Below, one piece after another: positions 9,771-19,020 of a DNA stretch of 38,513 bases. Numbering within the stretch: position 1 is the first letter of the stretch; every line of letters begins with the position of its first letter. The notes below the pieces were generated by a model, which had not been told where the DNA came from, ran no database searches, and saw nothing but the letters and a program-made list of their open reading frames with translations. A program made the position numbers and the translations under genes. Source of the stretch: Asparagopsis taxiformis (lineage: Eukaryota > Rhodophyta > Florideophyceae > Bonnemaisoniales > Bonnemaisoniaceae); NCBI GenBank assembly GCA_030407315.1, contig JALQPE010000880.1, forward strand, positions 1-38,513, in the 5' to 3' direction.

Positions 9771-10160
9771 CGCGCACTGTCCGCTCATCCTATCTGAGAC
9801 AGTGCACCGTGTTGGTTCCATCTGTTGTCCCAGGCAGCGTATTTCGCTATCCGGCCATGTTGCCTTGGCCAATACAAAACACTATCCGCCAACACTGCCC
9901 AGTACAGTAAATTACATCATATCCAACTATTGAATAAATCATTAATTTTTACTGTCTCCATTCACTGCCTCAGAAAGTACGGTGAGACAGTGTTTTTTTT
10001 CTGTCTGCAGACAGTGTCCCGTACTGTCTGCCAGACAGTGCAAATCACTGTCTCCAAGTGTGGCATTAATTTTCATTTGCCGCATAGTGATTTTTACTGT
10101 CTCAGACAGTAAAAACCACTGTCTCACCGTACTGTCTGAGGACCCCTTTTCAATACAGCA
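9771..10160. repeat. Degenerate inverted ACTGTCT/AGACAGT repeats
   Basis: Many copies of ACTGTCT and its complement occur in both orientations. Examples are an ACTGTCTCAGACAGT palindrome around 10098-10112 and a long inverted pair (CTCAGAAAGTACGGTGAGACAGTG near 9968 against its complement near 10117-10140). It looks like a decayed extension of the 35-bp array or a foldback element. No gene is seen. Confidence 0.6.
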
Positions 10161-10163
10161 GTG

Positions 10164-10432
10164 TCCCTACCCATCGCCGCATGTGAGGCTGATCGCGTGT
10201 AGTGCCTACGGGCTTGGTTGACAGCGCCTCCGGTGACGTGTCACCTCGTCCGTTAACGTAATCCTCGGGTGGATTGTTGCGTCATGACGCTCGTGTCTAC
10301 TCGCTAACCTCCTACTCTACCTTTCTACCACATACAGTCAAACACCAGCGGGTGGCACTGTTGTTTCGTTTCGTTAAGGACAGCGTGTCCGTAGCTCGTA
10401 CCAGCTACTTCTAGAACTAACGTCGTTCCACA
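10164..10432 (+). repeat. 5' LTR or its surviving 3' portion
   Basis: Matches 23395-23668 with about 13 substitutions and a few indels, from TCCCTACCCATCG to GTTCCACA. The left edge is abrupt. This copy could begin TGTCCC at 10162, giving a TG..CA LTR. The 3' copy has ACACTCCC there and no adjacent polypurine tract, so this may be only the end of a longer, truncated LTR. Confidence 0.8.
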
Positions 10433-10433
10433 C

Positions 10434-10446
10434 TGGTCTCTCGACC
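10434..10446 (+). promoter_or_regulatory. Candidate primer-binding site
   Basis: TGGTCTCTCGACC starts one base after the 5' LTR end (CCACA). The leading TGG would pair with the CCA end of a tRNA primer, as in other LTR elements. The tRNA is not identified. Confidence 0.45.
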
Positions 10447-10533
10447 TAGAAGTTGCTACAGCATAACGACAACCAACGAGGTTGAGCTCTTTTACGTTAG
10501 CGAACGAAAGCTACGTGCTACAGACTACGGTCT

Positions 10534-11390
10534 ATGAATTACGCTGTGTCGAATCCCAGCGCGTCGCCCAGGCAACCGTTGCCAACGTCAGCGGACGCCG
10601 AAGCCGACGTGGCCTTGTCAGCAGAAGCGATCTTCGCGACCGATCGATCTATCCCGCCGAATATCGAGGCGATCGGCCAGCTACCACGTACGGTAAGCCC
10701 GTTTGAGTCCTTGAGTATGGACCCCGCAACGCGCGGTCAGCTCGAGAAAGGGAACGTGACTCCCACGGCACTACGTGTAGTGTACGAAGACCTTCGAGGT
10801 CACATCGAGAGGGCGAGCAACGCGGCCGTCGACGAAGCCGTAAAGCAGAGACTCGGAGTCTCGGAGCGCAAGGCTGCTGCGTTGCGTGAACGCTCAGCGA
10901 CCCTCCAACGGGAAAACGAAGATTTGACGAAACCGCCTCTCCGCCGTGGAGGGAAGACTCGACTCGTTTGTCGTAGTATTCAACGAAATCGTCGCCGGAC
11001 GTTCCGCTCCGCCGAGCGGAAGCGATCCGAATTACGAAGAATGCTCGCGCGCCTATAACTCGCAATCCTCCCCGGCCGTTCCTGGAGGATACCCCTCAAC
11101 ACCCGGTCCGACGAACCCAACGACGGTTGGAAGGGGGCAACAGTGCAACGAGCAATCGCCGACCCCGACGTGACGCCACGAAGGTAATTACGTTTCCACG
11201 ATACTCCAGACCACGCGCGGTCGGCGGATGCAGCACGAGCTGCACAATTCGATACGAGAGCTCCCCCGCCACGTGAGACGTACATTCCGTGGCTGGGTAC
11301 GTTCGGCACGACGGACACGCGAGTCCACGAAAACGAACGTGCCGACGCGGTACGCTTACCAGGGAACGCCCTCGGACCCGTTTGCCACGC
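10534..11390 (+). pseudogene. gag: gag, N-terminal coiled-coil part, frameshifted
   Basis: An open frame from ATG 10534 encodes a Ser/Ala-rich start, then a helical heptad stretch (LRERSATLQRENEDL) typical of a coiled coil. Near 10930 the reading shifts; coding continues as NRLSAVEGRLDSFVVVFNEI in the second frame to about 11080. From about 11200 it returns to the first frame (ETYIPWLGTFGTTDTRVHEN), which runs directly into the main gag frame. Two or three frame changes are required, so this copy cannot make full-length Gag. The start is chosen as the first ATG downstream of the primer-binding site with coding composition. Confidence 0.6.
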
Positions 11391-11391
11391 G

Positions 11392-12939
11392 TTGGCAGAG
11401 CACACGACAATGCTAGACGCATTTGCGAACGTGGTTTCATACCGCATGTATCGTCTTAACGATGTACGTGAACATCTCTACGTGAACGAGAGTCAAAGCG
11501 TACATAAGCTCAAACGTGAGCTGGAGGGACTTTTCCCTACGTTAAAGCCGTTCTCCGGCCGGAGTCCGATTACGTTACTCGGATTCCTCGCCCAAATACG
11601 TGATGGGTTCAGCACACTCGGACTGTGCGAGGGAGTGGCAGTACGTGCGCTGCACTTCTTCCTCGAAGGGGACGCCCGACGGTTCTACGATTCCCAGTTT
11701 ACGACTGGCGTGATCACGACTGATCCGACGAAGAGGTTTTCGTGGCCTCACGTGATCAACGCGTTGATCAAACGATACCTGCAAGACGACGTACTGCAGG
11801 AGGCCTACGAAAAGGTCACGATGATCACGCAGAATCCTAACGAGGACGAGAATCAGTACGCTGATAGACTCGATACTACCTCGCGGGCATGTAACTACGT
11901 GTTTACGGACCGACTCCTCATTCACCACTACGTACGTGGTTTACTGCCCTCGACGCGGGCAGCCGTGACGGAACGACTCCGGTCACTCCCCGAACGAGAG
12001 AGGAACGACCTCACCGTTGTGAGACGATTGGCGACGGCCGAAGGAACGACCTTCCGTGCACGTACGGCAGATGTCGCGTCAGCCGCGAAACCGAAAGTGC
12101 GGTTTCCGGTGAAGCCTACGTTGGCTATTTCCGACCACGAGTCGAGGAAGTTCGCGGACTACGACGAGTCCGCGTACTTACGTAATGAAAGGGCTAGCGA
12201 GCCCAGTTACCACGATGGTAACCCGAATATCCCCGCGAGGGATGATGAAGACGTATCGCTCGCCGCGGCTCACGTTGCCGAAAATTTAGAGGCGATACTC
12301 TTCACGAACGGGCCGCCGCCCAACGATACGAAAACGGCAAACGAAAAGCCGGACGAGCTCGAAGCTCGATTGAACCGTCCATGCGAGGACATTCCGAAGC
12401 TCACGAGCGAGCAGACGCAATTAGCGCATTCCGTAATCCCGAATGATTACTGGACGCTATCGTGTTGGTCATGCCGCGAAGATGGCCACTCGACGTTTAC
12501 GTGTCCGCATCTGACGCCAGATCAACGGATCTTTTTCGCGTACAAGTACTACCTCTTCCACGTGAAGAGCAATCCACGGCAGGCTGAGTACTTCCGCCAA
12601 CGAATGGCCAAACGGAACCAGGAACGACCTGGCGAGCGAGGGAACGTGAACTCGTGGAGGTATGGCACGCCGCCTACGATACTCCGAAACCCCAATCGTG
12701 ATGGGGGAAGACCATTCGACCGGCGCCGCGGCGACTTTCGTAATGATCGACTTGATCCCCGCCCGTGGGCGAACGAACGAAATGGCCAGCGTAATGGCCG
12801 CAGCGGAGTCTACGTGACGACTTCCGCTGACGAAACACCACTCGAGGTGGAAACGAGTCACGATGACGAACGAGCTTCGTGGGCTCACGACGACGACGTG
12901 TCGAACGGCCTCGTACCGGAAAACGACCAGGCGATGTAG
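11392..12939 (+). CDS. gag: gag main ORF with CCHC zinc knuckle
   Basis: 515 open codons. The first about 220 residues resemble a retrotransposon capsid: LKPFSGRSPITLLGFLAQIR, then an aromatic/basic stretch EGDARRFYDSQF and NEDENQYADRL. Residues 358-371 form a CX2CX4HX4C knuckle (CWSCREDGHSTFTC), which binds nucleic acid in Gag proteins. The C-terminus is Arg/Asn/Asp-rich. Coding is continuous upstream in the same frame, so the first methionine here is not the true start. The end overlaps the protease frame by about 60 bp in the -1 frame, consistent with -1 frameshift expression, though no clear slippery site was identified. Confidence 0.85.
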   Translation: MAEHTTMLDAFANVVSYRMYRLNDVREHLYVNESQSVHKLKRELEGLFPTLKPFSGRSPITLLGFLAQIRDGFSTLGLCEGVAVRALHFFLEGDARRFYDSQFTTGVITTDPTKRFSWPHVINALIKRYLQDDVLQEAYEKVTMITQNPNEDENQYADRLDTTSRACNYVFTDRLLIHHYVRGLLPSTRAAVTERLRSLPERERNDLTVVRRLATAEGTTFRARTADVASAAKPKVRFPVKPTLAISDHESRKFADYDESAYLRNERASEPSYHDGNPNIPARDDEDVSLAAAHVAENLEAILFTNGPPPNDTKTANEKPDELEARLNRPCEDIPKLTSEQTQLAHSVIPNDYWTLSCWSCREDGHSTFTCPHLTPDQRIFFAYKYYLFHVKSNPRQAEYFRQRMAKRNQERPGERGNVNSWRYGTPPTILRNPNRDGGRPFDRRRGDFRNDRLDPRPWANERNGQRNGRSGVYVTTSADETPLEVETSHDDERASWAHDDDVSNGLVPENDQAM

Positions 12940-13784
12940 GTCACGAGCCACCCACATCGCCTGAACCCTTACGTAAAAGGGGGACGACCGACATCGATGA
13001 TTGCTCCTCCGCAGGCTCACCGATGAACGAGAGTTACGAAAATCTAACGGCCGCGAAGGCCAACTCGAGTCAAACGATACCCGACGTGGGGAGAGACACG
13101 AAGTCCGACGGGACGAACAAACCTCACACGAAGAGGAAGTCTCGCAGACGAGCGAGACGCGCTACCCGGAAGCACGACGCTTCCGGACGCGAGAAAGTCA
13201 AGCACGGGTCTCATACGAAGCGTGTCGACGCAAAAGAAGCCATACGGGCTCATGCGGTGAAGCGACGAACCGCTAACGAAGACGTAGACTGCGCGCCGGT
13301 CAGGACCGAACCGTTGGTTCTCGACGGGCACACGTGCCTACTTCCTTCGAAGCATTATATCGTGTCCGGAACGATAGGACTAGACCTCAACGTGATGAGG
13401 GCGATTACCATCGCGATGGACACGTGCAGCGGCTACAACTTGATACGAACAAGTTTACTACCCTACGACTGGGTTGACCGCTGTCTACGTGACGAAGAGC
13501 TACCGAAGCTCGGAGACGCCAACGGGCGACGCTTGCCTATCGAAGGCGCCATCCTGCTTCGCGTCAGGCTGGGGAACTCGCTGTTCTGCGTAAAATTCTT
13601 CGTAGCCAACACGCTGGCTGTTCCCGTTATAATGGGCACGTCGTTCATGTCGAAGCATGTCGATGCTATACGCTGTCGAGCGCAAACGATCGAGCTCCAT
13701 CGAGGAGAAACGATACCCATTATCGCGGAAGGGGATACGACGACTCCGTACGAGGAGAGGGAAGATACGAATCCAAACGTGTAA
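12879..13784 (+). CDS. pro: Retrotransposon aspartic protease region (pol N-terminus)
   Basis: The first about 140 residues are hydrophilic and basic. The protease core follows, with AITIAMDTCSGYNLI at the active site and VIMGTSFM as the conserved hydrophobic-Gly flap partner. Retropepsins normally read D-T/S-G at the active site; here the third residue is Cys (DTC), so either the lineage differs or the enzyme is inactive. The frame ends with TAA at 13782-13784, but the same frame stays open afterwards into RT. The stop is thus a single nonsense codon within pol rather than a gene end. The frame lies -1 relative to gag. Confidence 0.75.
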   Translation: MGSRRRRVERPRTGKRPGDVGHEPPTSPEPLRKRGTTDIDDCSSAGSPMNESYENLTAAKANSSQTIPDVGRDTKSDGTNKPHTKRKSRRRARRATRKHDASGREKVKHGSHTKRVDAKEAIRAHAVKRRTANEDVDCAPVRTEPLVLDGHTCLLPSKHYIVSGTIGLDLNVMRAITIAMDTCSGYNLIRTSLLPYDWVDRCLRDEELPKLGDANGRRLPIEGAILLRVRLGNSLFCVKFFVANTLAVPVIMGTSFMSKHVDAIRCRAQTIELHRGETIPIIAEGDTTTPYEEREDTNPNV

Positions 13785-15140
13785 CACCCGAAACGCCGCG
13801 AGTGTAACGCGGCCGCGAATCGGCCAAGCCGAACGTTCTCGGTTCGCCTGACGAAGTACACGCGTTTACCGGCGATGTCGCAACGGACCGTCAACGTGAC
13901 GACGGACGCGACCGGACTCGTGTTCCTCCAACCGAAAGCGTCGGTGCAATTCCGGCATGGGCTACGCATAGCCAAAGGAGTGGTCTACGTAGGACCGAGA
14001 GAGACGTTCTCTATCATCATGTCAAACTTCACGAAGAAGGACCGCGAATTGCCGAAAGGCGCGACGATTGCGTACGCGGTACGCTCCCCGTTGAGAATCT
14101 TCCCACTCAAGCGTGAGGGCGGCGAAGCCCTCGCTAAGGTTTTGAACCTACCGCTAGTCGACGCGACAACACGAACGAATGCTAACGGGTTGAGCGACGA
14201 AACGCCAGACCCGTTGGTCAACGAAAAGGGGAACGACCCCGCCACGAATTGGCAGTCGACAATCGATTTGTCGCACCTCGACGACGGGTATTTACGAAAG
14301 CGCATCCACGAGATGCTCGAAACACATTCGTCAATGTGGACGAGTGGTCGCCTCGGCGAAATCAATGCTACGGAGCATCGAATCGAACTCGAACAGGGCA
14401 CGTGGCCCATACGTTCAAGGCCCTGTCGACAGGGTCCGGCTCTACGTACGATAGCCGAGGAGCACATCACGAAGATGCTCAACGAAGGGGTTATCGAACC
14501 CGCATCCAGCGAATGGGCGTCACCAATCGTGTTGGTGCCGAAGAAGGACGGATCCTTACGTTTCTGTGTCGATTACAGACGTTTGAACGCGAAAACGATC
14601 GCTGATTCGTATCCACTTCCTCGTATGGAAGATTGCCTTGATTCGTTGGGCGACGCCGCCATATTCACGACACTCGACTGTAACGCCGGTTCCTGGCAAG
14701 TTCCCGTCTCCACCGAGGACCGTGATAAGACAACTTTTACGTCTTTCATGGGAACGTATCGCTACGTGCGAATGCCATTAGGGCTACGAAATGCCCCCGC
14801 TACGTTTCAGCGGACGTTGGACATAATCCTCTCCGGAGTTCGTTTGCAATCTTGCCTGGTATACTTAGACGACGTAATCGTCTTTTCGAAAGACCTCGAG
14901 TCTCATCTGGGTCACGTTGACCAGGTACTTTCCCTGCTACGCGCAGCAGGAGTAACGTTAAAGCTCGCGAAGTGCTCGTTCTTTCAACCACGAGTTGACT
15001 ACCTGGGGCACGTGATTACCCCAGGGAAGCTGCACGTCGCAGCTCGGAACAACGAAGCCTTTCGTACGGCTACGTTCCCGCGGGATAAGACGCAGTGTCG
15101 ATCGTTTTGGGCGCGGCCAAAGGTTACCGCCGTTTCGTAA
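13785..15140 (+). CDS. pol: Reverse transcriptase of the chromovirus
   Basis: Same frame as the protease; the 421-codon stretch from ATG 13875 carries all core RT motifs. These are VLVPKKDGSLRFCVDYRRLN (fingers), TTLDCNAGSWQV (motif A), YRYVRMPLGLRNAPATFQ (motif B), YLDDVIVFS (motif C, residues 330-333 YLDD, catalytic Asp pair) and KLAKCSFFQPRVDYLGHVI (thumb). Motif A reads LDCNAGSWQV where LDLxxGYWQI is usual. The frame is lost near 15100, just before the RT connection, where coding continues in another frame (GAAKGYRRFVKAYAEIARPL). RT polymerises cDNA from the element RNA inside virus-like particles; this copy cannot make an intact fusion. Confidence 0.95.
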   Translation, partial: HPKRRECNAAANRPSRTFSVRLTKYTRLPAMSQRTVNVTTDATGLVFLQPKASVQFRHGLRIAKGVVYVGPRETFSIIMSNFTKKDRELPKGATIAYAVRSPLRIFPLKREGGEALAKVLNLPLVDATTRTNANGLSDETPDPLVNEKGNDPATNWQSTIDLSHLDDGYLRKRIHEMLETHSSMWTSGRLGEINATEHRIELEQGTWPIRSRPCRQGPALRTIAEEHITKMLNEGVIEPASSEWASPIVLVPKKDGSLRFCVDYRRLNAKTIADSYPLPRMEDCLDSLGDAAIFTTLDCNAGSWQVPVSTEDRDKTTFTSFMGTYRYVRMPLGLRNAPATFQRTLDIILSGVRLQSCLVYLDDVIVFSKDLESHLGHVDQVLSLLRAAGVTLKLAKCSFFQPRVDYLGHVITPGKLHVAARNNEAFRTATFPRDKTQCRSFWARPKVTAVS

Positions 15141-15792
15141 AGGCGTATGCCGAGATCGCTCGGCCACTCAACACGATGTTGAAGAAGGACGCTTTCCCCG
15201 ATTGGACGAATCCAACTGACGCGCAGACGAATGCGTTCGAGACTTTAAAGACAATACTGGTGTCGCCACCAGTATTGCACCTTCCGAAGGCGGGACGTCC
15301 GTTCATGATCGATACCGACGCGTCGGCGTATCAGCTGGGAGCTACGTTGCTCCAGCAGCAAAACGAAGATAAGCCCAACGAATGGGTGCCGATTGGGTAC
15401 TGTTCGAAGACCCTTAACGAAACCGAACGCGGTTATTCGGCAACTGAGCGCGAGTGCTACTCCGTCGTTTGGGCGATAACGTCGCTCCGACCCTACTAGG
15501 GTAGTACGTAGAGGGTCAACGATTTACCGTACGTACGGACCACGACGCCTTGCGCTGGCTGATGACGTTGACGGACGCGTCCGGACGACTACTGCGATGG
15601 AGGCAACGTGTTGCCGAATTCGATTTTGACGTTACGTACAGGCCTGGGCGCGTGCACCAGGTACCTGACGCTTTATCACGTGTGATATCTACGTATGACG
15701 ACGGCCGACCCGTCGACGATGACGTACCATCGTATGGGGACGCGCTCCTCGTGACGACTCGCAGTCGGCGACTACCCACACGAAGTGGGTAG
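15095..15792 (+). pseudogene. pol: RT connection and RNase H domain, interrupted
   Basis: 15095-15499 encodes YRRFVKAYAEIARPLNTML, then the RNase H start FMIDTDASAYQLGATLLQ (first Asp) and ATERECYSVVWAI (Glu). A stop at 15497 lies in an apparent 11-bp insertion flanked by TAC. The next frame carries VRTDHDALRWL (Asp) and VPDALSRV (last Asp), so all four acidic residues of RNase H are present. A second stop (TAG, 15790-15792) lies in frame just before the integrase frame. RNase H normally degrades the RNA strand of the cDNA hybrid. Confidence 0.88.
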
Positions 15793-15846
15793 GGACGAAC
15801 GACGTCCGTACGTAAAAAGGCAACGAATGCCAAGGGTCACGACCCG

Positions 15847-16815
15847 TTGAACGAAACTCGTGACGAACGAACACCAGCCACGACGGCTGGCCACGATGAA
15901 CTCGAGTTCAACCGCGATGCGTCGCTCGATGACGTTCTTGACGAGGAACCGGATTTCCTCGACGAGCAGCGCGCTGCTGAAAACGATTCGGCACGCGTGC
16001 CACCAGCTGACGTTCAGCTTCCCATTACGAGGGACGAGCCTATCGAAGCTCAACGCGAGGATGCGTTCTGTCAAACGATACTGACACGACAGTCCGAGAC
16101 CCAGGACACTGCATTCTTCGAAGGCCACGATGGCTTACTCCGACGCCGGAACCCTCACGATGAGGAACGTACACAAATCGTTGTGCCGGCTTCGTTACGG
16201 CCGCGGCTGCTGGAGTTAACGCACCACCACGTCCTCGCTGGACATCCCGGACAAACGCGTATGTACGACACCCTACGGAGGACGTACTATTGGCCTGCGA
16301 TGGCCGCCGACATCCACGCAACGGTACGAAACTGCGTCGGATGTGCGAAGAACCGCGTGAAGCTTCGCAAACGGACGAACCCGCTACGTTTATTTCCGGC
16401 TACGGACCCGTTGCGAGACCTATGTATCGACATACTAGGTCCGCTTACGAAGACCACGCGTGGTAACCGATTTATTCTCGTTATAACGGACCGCTTCACG
16501 AAGCTGACTAGAGTCGTACCTCTACGAAATATCGATTCCGCCAACGTGGCGAGTGCGTTCGTCAACGCTTGGGTCTTCTCGTACGGACCCCCACGGACGC
16601 TCATAAGCGACACCGGAAAGCAGTTCGCTGCTAAGTTCTTCCAGCGCGTTTGCAATGAGATTGGCGTAACGAACGTCTTCACGTCGACGTACCACCCCCA
16701 AACGAACGGGCAGGTGGAGCGTACGCGCCAACGCCGGCGAACGCGCCCCCGCCGGAGCCATACGATGCCACCGAGGCAGACCTCGACAAGAACCGCGACG
16801 GTCCGGCATATGTAG
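15847..16815 (+). pseudogene. pol: Integrase (HHCC and DD35E), C-terminus deleted
   Basis: The protein frame is open upstream of this ATG apart from the stop at 15790. An HHCC zinc domain is visible (H127 or H128, H133, C163, C166; HHVLAGHPGQTRMYDTLRRT and VRNCVGCAKNR). The catalytic triad reads D195 (CIDILGPL), D255 (LISDTGKQF) and E291 (TNGQVER), with exactly 35 residues between the last two. Immediately after VER the frame turns into Arg/Pro-rich nonsense, because a segment normally carrying the rest of the core and the GPY/F region is missing. The chromodomain continues in another frame from 16722. Confidence 0.93.
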
Positions 16816-16973
16816 TAGACGACCTACTCAACCATCGCGTGAACGAGGACGGAACGTTAGACTTCCTCGTGAAGTGGGTCGGGTATCGTAACCCTACGTG
16901 GGAGCCCCGCCGGAACGTATCTGAAGAGAGCGTCTCTCGATACTTCGCACGCGTGCGACGAGCAACAACGTGA
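16722..16973 (+). pseudogene. pol: Integrase C-terminal chromodomain, out of frame
   Basis: In the frame -1 to the integrase, a Pro-rich linker leads into AYVVDDLLNHRVNEDGTLDF, then LVKWVGYRNPTWEPRRNV and a TGA stop at 16971-16973. The aromatic-x-V start, LVKW-GY and TWEP-N blocks are the chromodomain signature that defines chromoviruses. There it directs integration to chromatin marked by histone methylation. The domain itself looks intact; the break lies upstream, at the deletion following the catalytic Glu of integrase. Confidence 0.88.
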
Positions 16974-17095
16974 AAGGCCACGACGGCCCCCGAAAACGCA
17001 CACGAGCGTGGGGTTAAGCGAACGCGTACGCGACGTTGCACGATGCAAAAACCGAAGGCGACGAGCCGCACGAACGAGAAGCGAAGTCACAACGA

Positions 17096-17131
17096 GTGGC
17101 CGGGACGTCCACCCTTGCGTTGGGGGGCGTG
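17096..17131 (+). other. GTGGCCGGGACGTCCAC repeat and G-rich tract, copy 1
   Basis: The 17-mer GTGGCCGGGACGTCCAC at 17096-17112 recurs exactly at 21725-21741. Both copies are followed within about 15 bp by a G tract and a TG dinucleotide (here GGGGGGCG then TGATGCG). A G-rich tract followed by TG resembles a polypurine tract next to an LTR start. Here it lies soon after the chromodomain stop; function is inferred. Confidence 0.4.
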
Positions 17132-17280
17132 ATGCGTGCTAGAGCCGTCGCTCTGTTCTTTTTCGACACCATATGTTGGTGGAGGCACGAGCGCCAACGA
17201 AAAGTCGGACGACGAGTCCACGCGCGGACGATTCACACGATGTGAAGAGCCACGACTGGCTCGACAGTGTTGTCCGTCCC

Positions 17281-18700
17281 ACAGGCATCGATGACGACAT
17301 CACGGGCCACGGACTGACATCACGTCAGATTTTTCGCGCGAAATTTATGATAGGGCCAGCGGGCCATGGACGCACGGTACGAAAAAATCGGGCCGATTAC
17401 AGTGCGCTAATCTGGCCAAATCTCGGGGCACGCGTGCCCCGAAAATTTCGTAGCATGTCTTGTGAGCCATCGTACGTCCCCGTGGACAACCGCTGACAAC
17501 GAGTCGCAGCGACCAACGAGGTCAACGCCAACAGCTCGCGAGCTAACGGCAACGTAACGCCGAAAAGCGGAGAAACCACGTAGGACGGACGCGTCCCTAA
17601 CGAAGATGGCAACGGCCTCATTACGAAACTTCACGCACGAAGCGGAACGAAGCTATACGCTAGCTGACGAACGAGACCAACGGGTCTCAGCGCACGAAAC
17701 GCACGGAAATCGCGCGAAAACGACAAGCCCGCGGGCTAGTCGAAACGCACGAGCAAGCCCGAAAGGGGTTGACCACGTACGGTCACGAAGACTAAGACGC
17801 GCACGTGCGCGTCGTAACCGAATAAGCTAACGAAGCTTAAACTTCGCTTGAATTCGAAGGCGCACGCGCCACCGGCCAGGATACGAGCGCGTACGCGAAC
17901 GTCGGCAACGATAACGACGTACCTCAACGGGTCGAACCCACGAAACGAAATACGAATACGCAACGGCGTACATACTGGTAGCCAACGTAAACGGCACAGC
18001 TGAAGGCAACGAGCCGACGAAAAACTGGCTCACGTAGCAGCCTCAAACTCCTGCGGGCATGCGAAACGACTTCGTCAATCGCGTCCCCGTCGGGTTCGCA
18101 AGGCGAATAAACGAAACTACGCAACGGCGTAGAGGGCGAACATTACGTATGCCCAGGTGCACGTCGCACCACAAAACGGACGAGCTAACGAAACGCTCCA
18201 CGGACGCCGCGGCGAACTGACGCCGCCGCGCGAAACGAACAAGCGCAACTATTGCGCCACCGGCTAACGTGAAGCCGCAGAAACGACCAGCGCGACGGCG
18301 CTAACGATGTTAAACGGCTATACGAAAAGCCAAGCCCGCCGGCAACCACGTTGTCAACGGAACCGCAACGCACCGCGACGAATTGCTGTTTACACGCCAC
18401 GGCGTAGAACTTCAAACCGACTCACGCGCGAGCCGGTCTGACGTTCGACGAATTTTTCGCTCAGCTCATCGGAGCAAATTAAAATTGGCACCGACGTGCT
18501 ACGCGCCAAGGAGCTCGTACGCTCAACGGAATTCAACACCCGACGGGGTTATCTGCACGAGAAGCGACGGCGGAAACGATTTCCGAGTTAGTTACTAAAT
18601 GATACGCATGCCAACGGGCTCAACGATCGAGGTTAACATACCACTTGCACTGAAAAGCCGTCGCTACGCGCCGCCGCTTCGCCGAATAGTTACGGATTGC
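17281..18700. repeat. Dense run of short hairpins, many with ACG-containing loops
   Basis: Perfect 4-6 bp stems with 3-8 nt loops occur every 30-60 bp. Examples: GAGACC-AACG-GGTCTC (17673-17688), TAAGCT-AACGA-AGCTTA (17823-17839), TACGC-AACG-GCGTA (17957-17970), CTACGC-AACG-GCGTAG (18117-18132), GGTGC-ACGTC-GCACC (18156-18170), AGCGC-GACG-GCGCT (18289-18302), CGGAAA-CGA-TTTCCG (18571-18585). Longer palindromes lie at 17423-17442 (20 bp) and 17796-17813 (18 bp). No sense-strand coding region is seen. The stems differ in sequence but the loops are similar, so this is not a simple tandem repeat. It may be RNA structure of the retroelement genome. Confidence 0.6.
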
Positions 18701-19020
18701 ACGAACCTGCCAACGGGCACGCGCCGTCGCGAACGCGAAGAACGGGCTACGTAAGCCATACGACACCCAACGGGGTAGACGCCACAACAAAAAAATTGTG
18801 GGGAGGGGCTTAACGCACACCCCTCCCCCGCTGCAGACGACCTGCTAATACGAATTACGAAGCTCAACGGAGCCATGCGATTACGCAAAGAAACAAACGA
18901 AAGTTTACGAAGCAGCTCGATGCTAAAAGCCTACGAGGCCTACGTACTAACCTAGGAAAGACCAAGTAGCGACGCGAACGCTTGCCCGCAGGGTCATACG
19001 GACCAGGGCCTTCGCCGCGG

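Noticed and set aside
9183..9872. Open frames across the satellite array and MITE copies (also at 29248-29451)
   Set aside because: They arise from the 35-bp periodicity and from the MITE itself. The MITE frame shared between copies has the same length only because the copies are nearly identical.
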